Positions 27,371 through 34,884 of a stretch of DNA of 64,000 bases are shown here, piece after piece. Position 1 is the stretch's first letter. Each line of letters starts with the position of its first letter. The position numbers were made by a program, and so were the translations under genes. The notes beneath the pieces were generated by a model that made no database searches, had not been told where the DNA came from, and saw only the letters and a program-made list of their open reading frames with translations. Source of the DNA: an uncultured Alistipes sp. (GTDB lineage: Bacteria > Bacteroidota > Bacteroidia > Bacteroidales > Rikenellaceae); assembly GCF_963931675.1 (NCBI RefSeq), contig NZ_OZ007039.1:2455806-2519805 (forward strand), read 5' to 3'.

Positions 27371-28033
27371 TTAGTCGGCCAGCAGGGCGTCGAGGTCCCG
27401 CAGGTCGGCAAAGGTGTCGACAATCCGGTCGGCCTCGGTCTCCCGTTCCAGCACCTCGCGCGGAAGCGTGGTGGCCAGTGCCACGATACGCCCGGCTCCG
27501 GCCCGGCGTGCTGCCTCGATCCCGGCCTTGGCATCCTCGAAAACCACGCAGTCGGCCGGTTCCACGCCCAGCGCTGCCGCGGCCGTGAGGTAGATCTCCG
27601 GATCGGGCTTGCAGTGCGTGACCGCATCGCCCGAAATCCGGGCCTCGAACCACGGCCCGATGGCGCACTTTTCCAACACAAAATCGACGTTTTTCCGGCA
27701 GCCCGACGATCCGACGGCACACCGCACGCCCCGGGTGTGAAGCCCTTCGAGGAGTTCGCGCAGCCCCGCAACGGGGTGGATCTCAGGGGCGTAGATTTCG
27801 CGGTAGATGGCCTCCTTTTCTTCGGCCAGCGCCGCGAGGCCCTTGGTGCGGATCACCTCCTCGGGCATGATCATCCGCATGATGTCGTCGTTGCCCATGC
27901 CGTAACCCTGGTTCAGGCGCTCCTTCCAGTCCGTCACGCCGTAGCGTGCGCAGAAAATCTCGAAGGCCCGGATATGGGCCGCGGTGTTGTCCACCAGCGT
28001 GCCGTCCATGTCGAATAAGGCCGCTTTTTTCAT
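27371..28033 (-). CDS. HAD-family phosphatase, beta-phosphoglucomutase-like
   Basis: 220 aa. Motif I DMDGTLVDN (nucleophile Asp), motif II VGSSGCRKN, Lys in HCKPDPEIYL and motif IV VVFEDAKAGIEAA identify a subfamily IA HAD phosphatase of the sugar-phosphate phosphatase/beta-phosphoglucomutase group. The helical cap lies between motif I and II. The substrate is unknown. The start is taken at ATG 28033 (MKKAALFDMDG), because the 22 extra in-frame codons upstream cover a -7-like box. Confidence 0.88.
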   Translation of the reverse strand: MKKAALFDMDGTLVDNTAAHIRAFEIFCARYGVTDWKERLNQGYGMGNDDIMRMIMPEEVIRTKGLAALAEEKEAIYREIYAPEIHPVAGLRELLEGLHTRGVRCAVGSSGCRKNVDFVLEKCAIGPWFEARISGDAVTHCKPDPEIYLTAAAALGVEPADCVVFEDAKAGIEAARRAGAGRIVALATTLPREVLERETEADRIVDTFADLRDLDALLAD

Positions 28034-28056
28034 CGTGAGTTCTGTTTTTCGAGGCG

Positions 28057-28064
28057 TAAAGATA
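28057..28064 (-). promoter_or_regulatory. Probable promoter -7 box of the HAD gene
   Basis: Read leftward, TATCTTTA differs from TAnnTTTG only in the last base and lies 23 bases before the start codon. Confidence 0.45.
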
Positions 28065-28124
28065 GGCAAAATTCGCGATTTTCCATAAATCGCACGCACG
28101 GGGAGACTTTTTGGGAAAAAGCAT

Positions 28125-28132
28125 TACCTTTG
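28125..28132 (+). promoter_or_regulatory. Promoter -7 box of ybaK
   Basis: TACCTTTG matches TAnnTTTG and lies 22 bases before the ATG. Confidence 0.6.
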
Positions 28133-28154
28133 CGTCGTATCAGCCGAACAAGAG

Positions 28155-28637
28155 ATGTCACGCGGAAAAATCGAAAAAACAAATGCCGCCCGGTTGCTCG
28201 ACCGTGCGAAGATCGCCTACGAACTGGTTCCCTACGAGGTCGACGAGGAGCACCTTGCGGCCACGCATGTCGCCGAGCAGCTGGGCGAGGATATTTCGAC
28301 GGTCTTCAAGACGCTTGTGTTGAAGGGTGACCGCACGGGCTATTTCGTCTGTGTGGTCCCGGGCGACCACGAGGTCGACCTGAAGGCCGCCGCAAAGGTC
28401 TCGGGCAACAAGAAGTGCGATTTGATTCCGATGAAGGATCTGCTGCCCGTGACGGGCTATATCCGCGGGGGCTGTTCGCCGATCGGCATGAAGAAACTAT
28501 TCCCGACCTATATTCACGATTCGGCTGCGGCGCTTCCGTTTATCTACGTCAGTGCGGGGGTTCGGGGGTTGCAGCTGCGTCTCGACCCGAAGGCGCTGGC
28601 GGCCTACGTCCGCGCATCCTTCGTCTCCCTTTCTTAG
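28155..28637 (+). CDS. ybaK: Cys-tRNA(Pro)/Cys-tRNA(Cys) deacylase YbaK
   Basis: 160 aa, standard YbaK/EbsC length. Conserved pieces: AYELVPYEVDEEHLAATHVAEQLG, VFKTLVLKGD with the catalytic-site Lys region, FVCVVPGDHEVDLKAAAK, and the GYIRGGCSPIGMKK loop. The enzyme edits proline tRNA mischarged with cysteine in the cytoplasm. It is transcribed alone and converges with cdaA; the 259-base gap between them holds hairpin repeats. Confidence 0.94.
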   Translation: MSRGKIEKTNAARLLDRAKIAYELVPYEVDEEHLAATHVAEQLGEDISTVFKTLVLKGDRTGYFVCVVPGDHEVDLKAAAKVSGNKKCDLIPMKDLLPVTGYIRGGCSPIGMKKLFPTYIHDSAAALPFIYVSAGVRGLQLRLDPKALAAYVRASFVSLS

Positions 28638-28683
28638 CAGGGTCGGGAGCGGAGATTTGCTTCCGAACCTTTCAACATCCCTT

Positions 28684-28714
28684 CGCCCACAAAACCAGGC
28701 TCTTAAACGGGTGC
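28684..28714 (+). repeat. CGCCCA-hairpin repeat, copy 1 (decayed stem)
   Basis: CGCCCACAAAACC is followed by a weak hairpin with CTCTTAA in the loop region and ggtgc after it. The flank and loop match the copies at 34854 and 34955, but the stem has mismatches. Confidence 0.6.
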
Positions 28715-28851
28715 TTTTTGCATCGTCAAAGTGCGCCCGCTTCTTAGGCAGGCTTTAGGGGCGAAGGTGCAAGCGAATGGTTCCCGAAGCAGTTTCGCAC
28801 TTCGAACGTTGGACGCGGATTCACGCCGCGGAAACCATTCACGAGTTCAGC

Positions 28852-28883
28852 AGCCCACAAAACCGGTTCCTTAAACCGGCGGC
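28852..28883 (+). repeat. CGCCCA-hairpin repeat, copy 2
   Basis: AGCCCACAAAACCGG begins a copy with an intact stem, CCGGTT pairing with AACCGG across a CCTTA loop. It ends about 14 bases before the cdaA stop codon, in a convergent gap, the usual home of REP-type elements. Confidence 0.7.
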
Positions 28884-28896
28884 TCTTGGGCGGGGG

Positions 28897-29697
28897 TTAT
28901 TGGGCAACTTCGTTTTTGGAGCGTTTGCGGGTGTTGCTGGAGAGATAGCGTTGCAGGGTCTGCTGCAAGCGTGCCGGATCGAGGTGCTGGCGAATATCGC
29001 CGCCCTGGGCGATGGAGATCTCGCCGGTCTCCTCGGAGACGACGATGATGATGGCGTCGGAGATCTCGCTCATGCCGATGGCCGCACGGTGACGGGTCCC
29101 GAACGACTTCGGAACGTCGCTCTGCGTCACCGGAAGGATGCACTTCGCGGCAACGACCCGGTCGCCTTCGATCAATATGGCCCCGTCGTGCAGCGGGGCG
29201 TTCTTGAAGAAGATGTTTTTCAACAGCGGCGTGGAGACCTTGGCGTCGAGTGCGATGCCCCCCTCGGCGATAAGCCGCAGGTCGCTCTGCTGTCCGATGA
29301 CGATCAGTGCTCCGGTCTTCGCCTCGGCCATTTCGCGGCAGGCTGTGACGATGGGTGAGATGTTCGTCTGTATGGTGTCCTCGCCGGTGGAGAAGATCCG
29401 GGTGATGAAGTTGAAGTGCTTCTGCCGCATTCCGATCATCTGCAGGAACCGCCGCAGTTCGGGCTGGAAAACGATGATCAGCGCAATGGCCCCCACGGAG
29501 ATGAGTTGCCCGAGAATCGTGGAGAGAAGTTCCATGTTGAGGGTTTTCACGACAACCCAGAGCAGGTACACGGCGATGATTCCCGAAAGGATGTAGGGGG
29601 CATTGGTACCCTTGGTCATGCGGTAGATCCAGTACATGATCAGGGCCACGAGGATGATGTCTATCAGGTCGACGAATGTGAACGGCACAAATCCCAT
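28897..29697 (-). CDS. cdaA: Diadenylate cyclase CdaA (c-di-AMP synthase)
   Basis: 266 aa. Three N-terminal membrane helices (VDLIDIILVALIMYWIY, LSGIIAVYLLWVV, ISVGAIALIIVF) precede the DisA_N/DAC domain with both catalytic motifs, DGA (NAPLHDGAILIEGDR) and RHR (GTRHRAAIGMSE). It makes c-di-AMP from two ATP at the inner membrane. A promoter -7 box (29736-29743) overlaps the upstream GTG that would give a longer protein, so the start is set at ATG 29697. A YbbR-like protein, the usual partner of CdaA in Firmicutes, is encoded 12 kb away at 41710. Confidence 0.95.
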   Translation of the reverse strand: MGFVPFTFVDLIDIILVALIMYWIYRMTKGTNAPYILSGIIAVYLLWVVVKTLNMELLSTILGQLISVGAIALIIVFQPELRRFLQMIGMRQKHFNFITRIFSTGEDTIQTNISPIVTACREMAEAKTGALIVIGQQSDLRLIAEGGIALDAKVSTPLLKNIFFKNAPLHDGAILIEGDRVVAAKCILPVTQSDVPKSFGTRHRAAIGMSEISDAIIIVVSEETGEISIAQGGDIRQHLDPARLQQTLQRYLSSNTRKRSKNEVAQ

Positions 29698-29735
29698 CGC
29701 AGTCGTAAATTTATCGTGGTTTGCTATTGTTTTCA

Positions 29736-29743
29736 CAAATGTA
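29736..29743 (-). promoter_or_regulatory. Promoter -7 box of cdaA
   Basis: Read leftward, TACATTTG matches TAnnTTTG exactly and lies 38 bases before ATG 29697. It overlaps the alternative GTG start, which it therefore excludes. Confidence 0.65.
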
Positions 29744-29746
29744 TGA

Positions 29747-29786
29747 AAAAAAACCGACTTCCGCCTGCCGGGGAAGCCGGTTTTTT
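29747..29786 (-). terminator. Rho-independent terminator of the OmpH-like gene
   Basis: AAAACCGACTTCC and GGAAGCCGGTTTT pair with one mismatch. T runs follow on both strands, so it can also work on the plus strand. It lies between the OmpH-like stop and the cdaA promoter. Confidence 0.8.
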
Positions 29787-29804
29787 AATCCCGGGAGCCC
29801 GGGG

Positions 29805-30392
29805 TTATTTCTGGTCGTTCTTTTTGTCGGCGGCATAGAGTTCGTTGACCTTGGCCAGCACGGCGGGGGTGATGTTCAGGGTCGTATCGGCATCGATGAG
29901 CGCCGAGGCGTTGATGATGAGTTTGTATTTTCCGTCGGCGTTGATCTCCCGGACGGCGCGCTGGAGGAGGTCCTGGGCGCGGTTCGAGAATACGAAGTTC
30001 TCTTCATCGAGGGTCTGGGCCTCTTTCTGGGCGTTGGCCTGGTAGGAAGCGACCTTTTTCTGGATGCTCTCCTGCTGGGCCTGGGCGTCGCGCGAGGTGA
30101 TGAGACCCTTTTCGTACTTCTCCTGCAACTGGGAGGCTTCGGCCTGGAGGTTCTTTTCGCGCTGGGCCCAGCTCTTCTGCGCCTTCTGGGTCTTCTCCTG
30201 GAGAGCTACGCCTTCGGTCTGGTAGAGGTCGCACTGGGCGAGCACGGCCTCGACCTGGACGTATGCGATGTCGCTCGAAACGATCTGCTGGGTCGCCGTT
30301 TCGGCTGCGGCCTGGGTCTGTTCTGCGTTTTTCGGGCCGCAAGCCGCGAGAAGAAGCGACGCAGCCAGTGCCGGGAATAGCGTTTTTTTCAT
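29805..30392 (-). CDS. OmpH/Skp-like periplasmic chaperone-type lipoprotein
   Basis: 195 aa. Lipoprotein signal ends LLLAAC. The middle (about 65-135) is a long charged coiled coil (ALQEKTQKAQKSWAQREKNLQAEASQLQEKYEKG), and the flanking parts (SDIAYVQVEAVLAQC, YKLIINASALIDADTTLNITPAVLAKVNELY) are the small beta body of OmpH/Skp. Skp holds unfolded outer-membrane proteins in the periplasm. A lipid-anchored form is less usual than soluble Skp. Single-gene transcript with its own promoter and terminator. Confidence 0.88.
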   Translation of the reverse strand: MKKTLFPALAASLLLAACGPKNAEQTQAAAETATQQIVSSDIAYVQVEAVLAQCDLYQTEGVALQEKTQKAQKSWAQREKNLQAEASQLQEKYEKGLITSRDAQAQQESIQKKVASYQANAQKEAQTLDEENFVFSNRAQDLLQRAVREINADGKYKLIINASALIDADTTLNITPAVLAKVNELYAADKKNDQK

Positions 30393-30434
30393 ATCGATTT
30401 ATACTGTTTGGTTAAATATTCCGTTATTGAAACA

Positions 30435-30442
30435 CAAAGGTA
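30435..30442 (-). promoter_or_regulatory. Promoter -7 box of the OmpH-like gene
   Basis: Read leftward, TACCTTTG matches TAnnTTTG, 42 bases before the start codon. It is nearly back to back with the rightward box at 30455. Confidence 0.6.
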
Positions 30443-30454
30443 AAAAAAAATCTT

Positions 30455-30462
30455 TATTTTTG
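30455..30462 (+). promoter_or_regulatory. Candidate promoter -7 box for ruvA
   Basis: TATTTTTG matches TAnnTTTG. It lies about 254 bases before ruvA, so the leader would be long. The stretch 30463-30715 is G/T-rich and shows no gene. Confidence 0.4.
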
Positions 30463-30715
30463 TCTTACGGATCATAAAATTTCGCATACGTTCGGAAACG
30501 GACCGGATTGTCGGTTTTTCCGGGGGTAAAACCGGGTCGCAGGGTTGGTTTTTCCGGAGGCTGCGGATTCGGTTTTTTAGGAGACAGGCCCTGTTTTTTC
30601 AGCGGCGGGCCCGACGAGGAACGGGGCGTCCGGGAGGTGTCGGAGGAAGCCGGGCCGCCTCGGAGAAGATGGAAGCGATTCGGGAAGATCCGGGATTTGA
30701 AATTGTAGTGGAGTC

Positions 30716-31303
30716 ATGTACGAATACATCAAGGGAACCGTTGCCGAAGTAGCCCCGGCCTACGCCGTTATCGAGACCGGCGGGGTGGGTTATTACCTGC
30801 ATATTTCGCTCGAAACCTTCTCGGCGATCGAACACGCTTCCGAGGCGAAGCTCTTTGTGCATTATGTGGTGCGGGAGGATGCGCAGCTGTTATACGGCTT
30901 TTCGACGAAGGTCGAGCGGGAGTTGTTCCGGCTGCTGATCAGCGTGTCGGGCGTGGGGGGCAATACGGCCCGGATGATCCTTTCGACCTATTCGCCGCGG
31001 GAGTTGCAGGGGATCATCTCGTCGGGGAACGCCGTTCTGCTGAAGAATGTCAAGGGCCTGGGGCTCAAGACGGCGCAGAAGATCATCGTCGACCTGAGCG
31101 GAAAACTCATGACACTGGGCATCGGCGAGGAGGGCCCCTCGGTTGCGGCCCCCGACGGCGGGGTGGTCGAAGAGGCTTTGGAGGCGCTGGTCATGCTGGG
31201 CTTTGCCCGCACGGCGGCGGAAAAGGCCGTGCGGGGTGTCGTCCGCGAATCTCCGTCGGCCCCCGTCGAAGAGGTCGTGCGGATGGCTTTGAAGCGGCTT
31301 TGA
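30716..31303 (+). CDS. ruvA: Holliday junction branch migration protein RuvA
   Basis: 195 aa, usual length. N-terminal OB fold (MYEYIKGTVAEVAPAYAVIETGGVGYYLHIS), LLYGFSTKVERELFRLLISVSGVGGNTARMIL with the first helix-hairpin-helix, VKGLGLKTAQKIIVDL with the second, and the flexible C-terminal domain III (EALEALVMLGFARTAAEKAV). It binds four-way junctions and recruits RuvB, which is not in this window. Confidence 0.96.
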   Translation: MYEYIKGTVAEVAPAYAVIETGGVGYYLHISLETFSAIEHASEAKLFVHYVVREDAQLLYGFSTKVERELFRLLISVSGVGGNTARMILSTYSPRELQGIISSGNAVLLKNVKGLGLKTAQKIIVDLSGKLMTLGIGEEGPSVAAPDGGVVEEALEALVMLGFARTAAEKAVRGVVRESPSAPVEEVVRMALKRL

Positions 31304-31399
31304 TAGGATGAAAAGTCTTTTTCCTGAGCAGTAAAGGTCATTTGAAACGTTAAATACCCAAAGCTTCCTGTTCCGCCTTTTTTGGCAGAGTTATTGTGT

Positions 31400-31407
31400 T
31401 ATATTTG
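31400..31407 (+). promoter_or_regulatory. Promoter -7 box for the 51-aa membrane protein
   Basis: TATATTTG matches TAnnTTTG, 35 bases before the ATG at 31443. Confidence 0.6.
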
Positions 31408-31442
31408 CAACAGTCAAACAGTCCAGTTAAACGAATCAACCC

Positions 31443-31598
31443 ATGGAAGAGTTTCCGATCGGATTTTTGTATATTTTGTTGGGGGTCATTGTCGTGGCTG
31501 TCGTGCTGGTGATTCTGTCCTATGGGTGGAAACAACGCAAGTTGCAGCGGTTGCAACATACGCGCAAGGATTATACGTACCGGAAAAAAAGAGGATAG
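31443..31598 (+). CDS. 51-aa single-pass membrane protein
   Basis: Reads MEEFPIGFLYILLGVIVV at the start: a short acidic head, one strongly hydrophobic helix (about residues 8-26), then a very basic tail (KQRKLQRLQHTRKDYTYRKKRG). By the positive-inside rule the tail is cytoplasmic. It has a consensus promoter box 35 bases upstream and a hairpin terminator at its stop, so it is a self-contained single-gene unit despite its size. No family is recognised. Confidence 0.7.
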   Translation: MEEFPIGFLYILLGVIVVAVVLVILSYGWKQRKLQRLQHTRKDYTYRKKRG

Positions 31599-31619
31599 CA
31601 GGGCTGCCCTCTTTTTTTT
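31588..31619 (+). terminator. Terminator of the 51-aa gene
   Basis: AGAGG at the end of the reading frame pairs with CCTCT, with an inner GCAG/CTGC pair, followed by eight T. The hairpin overlaps the stop codon. Confidence 0.7.
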
Positions 31620-31682
31620 GCCTTTCCGGGATGCTGAGCGCGGATTTTTTCCGTTTTCAGTTCGTAAATCGGATTGTTTTTG

Positions 31683-31690
31683 TAAATTTG
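31683..31690 (+). promoter_or_regulatory. Promoter -7 box for the FKBP-like lipoprotein pair
   Basis: TAAATTTG matches TAnnTTTG, 15 bases before the ATG at 31706. Confidence 0.6.
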
Positions 31691-31705
31691 CACGATTATA
31701 TGCCG

Positions 31706-32305
31706 ATGAAACGACTGCTCATTATCTGGTGCCTGGCACTTCCGGTGCTGTTCTGGGGTTGTTCCCAGGAGGAGGATATCCTTCCCGAACAGCGCCAGAG
31801 AATCGTGTCGTATCTCGAACAGACCCATTCTCCCACGCTGATTCCCGACACGTCGCTCGAAGAGGGCAGCCAGTTGCCGTATTATACGGTTTCGGGGAGT
31901 ACGGTCTACCGATATATCACGAACATTTATGATCCCGACCGGGCGAACAGGGCCGAAGTGGGCGAGACCTCCAGGGTTGCCATCACCTTCCGGGCCTATG
32001 TCTTTAGCTATTCGAACATCACCGACTCGACGTTCCCCTTCTGGTCGAACGACCCGCTGCTGGAGAACGCCTACCGCGAACTGGGCCTGAATGTCGATGG
32101 CGGAGTGTGGAGTTTCGAACCCTTGTGGCTGGATATGAGCGGCGACATACTAAACGGCCTGCGTCATGCGTTATTGGGTTGTCGGGAGGGCGACGAGGTC
32201 GAGGCCTACATGACCTTCAACATGGCCTACGGTGATGTGAATTTCAGCACCATTCCGCGGGAAAGCCCCGTGGCGTGGTTTTTTACGGTGGATACCGTGG
32301 AGTGA
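31706..32305 (+). CDS. FKBP-like lipoprotein, single domain
   Basis: 199 aa from ATG 31706 (an in-frame ATG lies six bases upstream). Lipobox LFWGC. The mature part has the order of an FKBP-type fold: SRVAITFRAYVFS, then GLRHALLGCREGDEVEAYMTFNMAYGD and the closing IPRESPVAWFFTVDTVE, like the GMREGD..YIPSxLAYG...IPxxxPLxFxVEL of FKBP peptidyl-prolyl isomerases. Active-site aromatics are not well kept, so catalysis is uncertain. It is followed after 32 bases by a second, larger lipoprotein of the same fold. Confidence 0.65.
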   Translation: MKRLLIIWCLALPVLFWGCSQEEDILPEQRQRIVSYLEQTHSPTLIPDTSLEEGSQLPYYTVSGSTVYRYITNIYDPDRANRAEVGETSRVAITFRAYVFSYSNITDSTFPFWSNDPLLENAYRELGLNVDGGVWSFEPLWLDMSGDILNGLRHALLGCREGDEVEAYMTFNMAYGDVNFSTIPRESPVAWFFTVDTVE

Positions 32306-32337
32306 CAAAATATTGATTTAGAATCGCAAGACAAAAT

Positions 32338-33939
32338 ATGAAGTGGATTACCCGTTTGCTGTATCTTCCGGTAGTCGGAATGCTTTTTCTGAGTTCCTGT
32401 GCCAAGGAGCAGACCGAATCGTACGACAAGTTCGAGGATCAGGCGCTTGAAGCCTGGATGACGCAGAACCGTCCGGACCTGCTGGGCAATCTCCAGTCCG
32501 AAGGCGGGTACTACGTCGATGTGATTGAGGCCGGAGAGACCTTGAGCGACAATGTGCTTCCGATCCGCGATACGGCGTGCTGGGTGCGGTTCGACTTTTC
32601 GGGCCGCGACCTGAGCGGCAATATCATCCTGACGCGCCGCGCCGCCGAGGCCAAACTGGTCAATACCTTCACGAAATATACCCACTACGTACCTTACTAC
32701 CGCTATTGCGGTGTCGCCAACACGAGCCTGCTGGAGGGCTCCTACCTGGCCATGCGCAATGTCCTGCACCTCGACGAGGAGTATGCCCAGGAGCGGGGCC
32801 TCGATCCGGAATTCGAACTGCGCAAGGGATCGAAAGTCGTGCTTTACATGCCGTCGCGGATCGTGGGATCCAGCGGTGTGGAGGGCGATGGCGGTTATGA
32901 GGGCCAGTATTCGCTCAGTTCGAGTCGTCCGTTCATCGTCGAGATGGTGGTGAAGGAGATCGTCAAGAACCCGCTGGAGAGCGAAGGCTCGGATGTGGAC
33001 TCCTTCTGCGAGGCCAACGGCGGGCTGTGGCTCTACACCAAGGAGGAGGACGAAGACGAGGCGAATTCGTCGGGGCTCCCGACCGGCTACGACGACGAGA
33101 ACCACCCCTACAAGCTCCGCGACAAGGGATTCCGTTGGGTGAGTGTGAACGATACGCTGGCACAGGTCTATGTGGACCTGCTCTACGACCCGACGAAGGC
33201 GGAGGACAACCTGAAGTTCGATTTCCCGGTCAAGTCCGAAGAGGGAGAGCTGTTGCGCAATAACCAGCGCTACAACGTCGGCTTTACGCCCTACGACGGC
33301 AGCGATCTGGAGACGAAGATTGCCGAGGTGCTCAAGGAGCGTTTCCACTCCGACAGCGAGGAGGGGTACAAGCACCCGGGCCTTGCCGACCGCGAAGCCG
33401 ATTCGGTGGGCATGGACGGCGAGGCGAAGATCTGGTATATCGCCCGCTTCCTCGACGGATTTATTTTCGATACGAATATCGACGAGGTGAAGGAGCTGAT
33501 CTACGGGGAGATTTCGTCGGAGGGTGAAGCCCTCTCCTACACGCCCGAGAGTGACCAGACGCGCTATATCTCGGCCTACTATTACTCGATTCCGAACCTG
33601 TGCTACGGGCAGTGGGCGGAGTTCGTGACGGTTTCGAGCCATGCCTACGGCGCCACGGGACAGTCGGGGAGTACGACGACGAGCGGCGGTTCGACGGGCT
33701 ATTCGTTGAGCTATCTCGACTACCTGAACTACTACAACTATTACAACAGCTACTACGGCAACAGCTATTACGGCAGTTACTACGACAACTACTATTACAA
33801 CTATTATAACAGTTACTACTACAACTACGGCTACGGTTACGGGGATACCACGACGGAGACCACCACGACTGTTTCGACGGAAATCCCCTCCTATACGCCG
33901 TTGATCTTCCAGATTTACATCGAACCGGCCGAAGATTAG
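32338..33939 (+). CDS. Two-domain FKBP-like lipoprotein with Tyr/Asn-rich insert
   Basis: 533 aa. Lipobox FLSSC. First FKBP-like domain about 50-210 (LRKGSKVVLYMPSRIVGSS ... SRPFIVEMVVKEI). Second domain about 345-533: IWYIARFLDGFIFDTNIDE, then CYGQWAEFVTVSSHAYGATGQ and, after an insert, IPSYTPLIFQIYIEPAED. The insert (about 455-503) replaces the loop that covers the FKBP active site and is roughly half tyrosine, with runs such as NYYNYYNSYYGNSYYGSYY and a GYGYGYGD end. A Thr-rich segment (TTTETTTTVSTE) links it back. It is probably exported to the outer membrane. The fold call is from sequence pattern, and the role of the insert is unknown. Confidence 0.65.
   Translation: MKWITRLLYLPVVGMLFLSSCAKEQTESYDKFEDQALEAWMTQNRPDLLGNLQSEGGYYVDVIEAGETLSDNVLPIRDTACWVRFDFSGRDLSGNIILTRRAAEAKLVNTFTKYTHYVPYYRYCGVANTSLLEGSYLAMRNVLHLDEEYAQERGLDPEFELRKGSKVVLYMPSRIVGSSGVEGDGGYEGQYSLSSSRPFIVEMVVKEIVKNPLESEGSDVDSFCEANGGLWLYTKEEDEDEANSSGLPTGYDDENHPYKLRDKGFRWVSVNDTLAQVYVDLLYDPTKAEDNLKFDFPVKSEEGELLRNNQRYNVGFTPYDGSDLETKIAEVLKERFHSDSEEGYKHPGLADREADSVGMDGEAKIWYIARFLDGFIFDTNIDEVKELIYGEISSEGEALSYTPESDQTRYISAYYYSIPNLCYGQWAEFVTVSSHAYGATGQSGSTTTSGGSTGYSLSYLDYLNYYNYYNSYYGNSYYGSYYDNYYYNYYNSYYYNYGYGYGDTTTETTTTVSTEIPSYTPLIFQIYIEPAED
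33708..33846 (+). repeat. Low-complexity tract encoding the Tyr/Asn-rich insert
   Basis: Imperfect tandem tac/tat/aac/agc codons. Mixed TAC and TAT use shows it is not a simple recent expansion. Confidence 0.8.
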
Positions 33940-34017
33940 CGGCGCGGGGCGGCCGTGGGGGCTGCGGTGTTTCCTGCGGTGATTCCTGTCAGAGGTTTCT
34001 GCCGGAGATTCCGGAAC

Positions 34018-34055
34018 CGACCGGACGCGGATTGTGCGTTCGGTCGAATTTTTTT
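34018..34055 (+). terminator. Terminator after the FKBP-like pair
   Basis: CGACCGGACGC (34018-34028) pairs with GCGTTCGGTCG (34036-34046, one mismatch), followed by seven T. The rest of the 33940-34245 gap is G/T-rich and holds only this and the next promoter. Confidence 0.8.
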
Positions 34056-34177
34056 GTCGACGGGGGTTGCGGTTCCGGATTTCGGGGGCTGGGGAGACCG
34101 TGGTTTTCGGATTCGGGGATTGTGTTGCGATCCGATGACAAACCTGTTGCATTTTTTTAAGGTTTTTGAATGGGAAA

Positions 34178-34209
34178 TTTTGTAATTCCGTAAAAAAGTA
34201 TTAATTTAG
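34178..34209 (+). promoter_or_regulatory. Promoter of the small HTH gene
   Basis: A -33 TTTTG (34178-34182) is followed after 19 bases by TAATTTAG (34202-34209), a near match to TAnnTTTG. Spacing fits the Bacteroides 19-21 rule. Confidence 0.5.
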
Positions 34210-34245
34210 AGTGTTCAAGAACCATCAACCAAAAATTCTACGGAT

Positions 34246-34491
34246 ATGATTATCACATTTAACGAGTTGCGCCGTATCAAGGATCGGCTGCCGAGTGGCA
34301 GTTCGCAGCGCATTGCAGATGAGTTAGGAATCGATGTCGAGACGGTCCGCAACTATTTCGGAGGCAGCCACGCAGCCAAGGAGTGCGTCGGTGTACACTT
34401 CGAACCGGGGCCGGACGGCGGTGTTGTCACGTTGGACGATACGACGATTCTCGATGTTGCGATGCGTATCCTGAGCGAGCAGCAGCAATAA
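34246..34491 (+). CDS. Small helix-turn-helix DNA-binding protein (81 aa)
   Basis: Residues 8-42 form a LacI/Xre-like HTH (GSSQRIADELGIDVETVRNYFGG), followed by a short beta segment (CVGVHFEPGPDGGVVTLDD) and a C-terminal helix (TILDVAMRILSEQQQ). It is probably a dimeric regulator or nucleoid-type protein. It has its own promoter and terminator and stands directly beside the repeat island. Targets are unknown. Confidence 0.75.
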   Translation: MIITFNELRRIKDRLPSGSSQRIADELGIDVETVRNYFGGSHAAKECVGVHFEPGPDGGVVTLDDTTILDVAMRILSEQQQ

Positions 34492-34525
34492 TCATAAAAA
34501 GGATTGTTCGGCGGAAGCCGGAAGC

Positions 34526-34553
34526 AAGCCTGCGTCTTTCGCAGGCTTTTTTA
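34526..34553 (+). terminator. Terminator of the small HTH gene
   Basis: AAGCCTGCG pairs perfectly with CGCAGGCTT around a TCTTT loop, followed by a T run. Confidence 0.9.
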
Positions 34554-34599
34554 TTTTGTATTTATTTCGTCGCGCCCGGCTGGTGTCCGCCGCACTTTG

Positions 34600-34717
34600 C
34601 TTTTTGCGGGAAGAGGACGCAGCGCAGGCGGTGCGATAAGAAACGGGGCCGGTTTGCTTGCAAACCCGCGTCAGGCGCCCGTTTCCGGGCCGCCAAACTG
34701 CGGCCCCGCAAAAAGCA
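34600..34717 (+). repeat. Nested-palindrome element N1
   Basis: Three concentric inverted repeats: outer TGCTTTTTGCGGG/CCCGCAAAAAGCA (34600-34612, 34705-34717), middle GAAACGGG/CCCGTTTC (34640-34647, 34678-34685), inner GGTTTGC-TT-GCAAACC (34651-34666). The inner core and the following CCGCG also occur in N2, inverted. Confidence 0.9.
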
Positions 34718-34736
34718 ACTTGCGGCTGGTTTTGGT

Positions 34737-34762
34737 GGTACCTTTTGCCACCAAAAGGTACC
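34737..34762 (+). repeat. Perfect 11-bp hairpin
   Basis: GGTACCTTTTG and CAAAAGGTACC around CCAC. No T run follows, so it is not a clear terminator. Confidence 0.85.
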
Positions 34763-34764
34763 GG

Positions 34765-34780
34765 CCGGTCTTTAGACCGG
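34765..34780 (+). repeat. Small hairpin resembling the CGCCCA family stem
   Basis: CCGGTCT and AGACCGG around TT. It has the same CTTTA-type loop as the family but lacks the CGCCCA flank. Confidence 0.6.
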
Positions 34781-34781
34781 T

Positions 34782-34883
34782 CATTCCCGCGAAAGCGGGA
34801 ATCCAGGGTCATCGAGGCGCAGAACCGGATCGGAAACCCTTCTCTGATACCTCCGCCCATAAAGCCCGCCTCTTAGGCGGGTG
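34782..34883 (+). repeat. Composite repeat, copy A (ATTCCCGC hairpin plus CGCCCA hairpin)
   Basis: Begins with an ATTCCCGC-GAAA-GCGGGAAT hairpin (34783-34802) and continues through a conserved spacer (agggtcatcgaggcgc, ggaaaccctt) to the CGCCCATAAAG hairpin whose stem CCCGCCT/AGGCGGG (34865-34871, 34875-34881) encloses CTT. The same arrangement recurs at 35211-35314. Confidence 0.85.
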
Positions 34884-34884
34884 G

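Noticed and set aside
26683..27771. 362-codon extension of the DUF486 gene
   Set aside because: The upstream part runs antisense-shadow through the HAD gene region and across the DUF486 promoter; family length supports 124 aa only.
34492..34860. Minus-strand open frame containing LDSRFRGND
   Set aside because: This peptide is the translation of the ATTCCCGC hairpin repeat; the frame runs through terminator and palindromes and has no start context.
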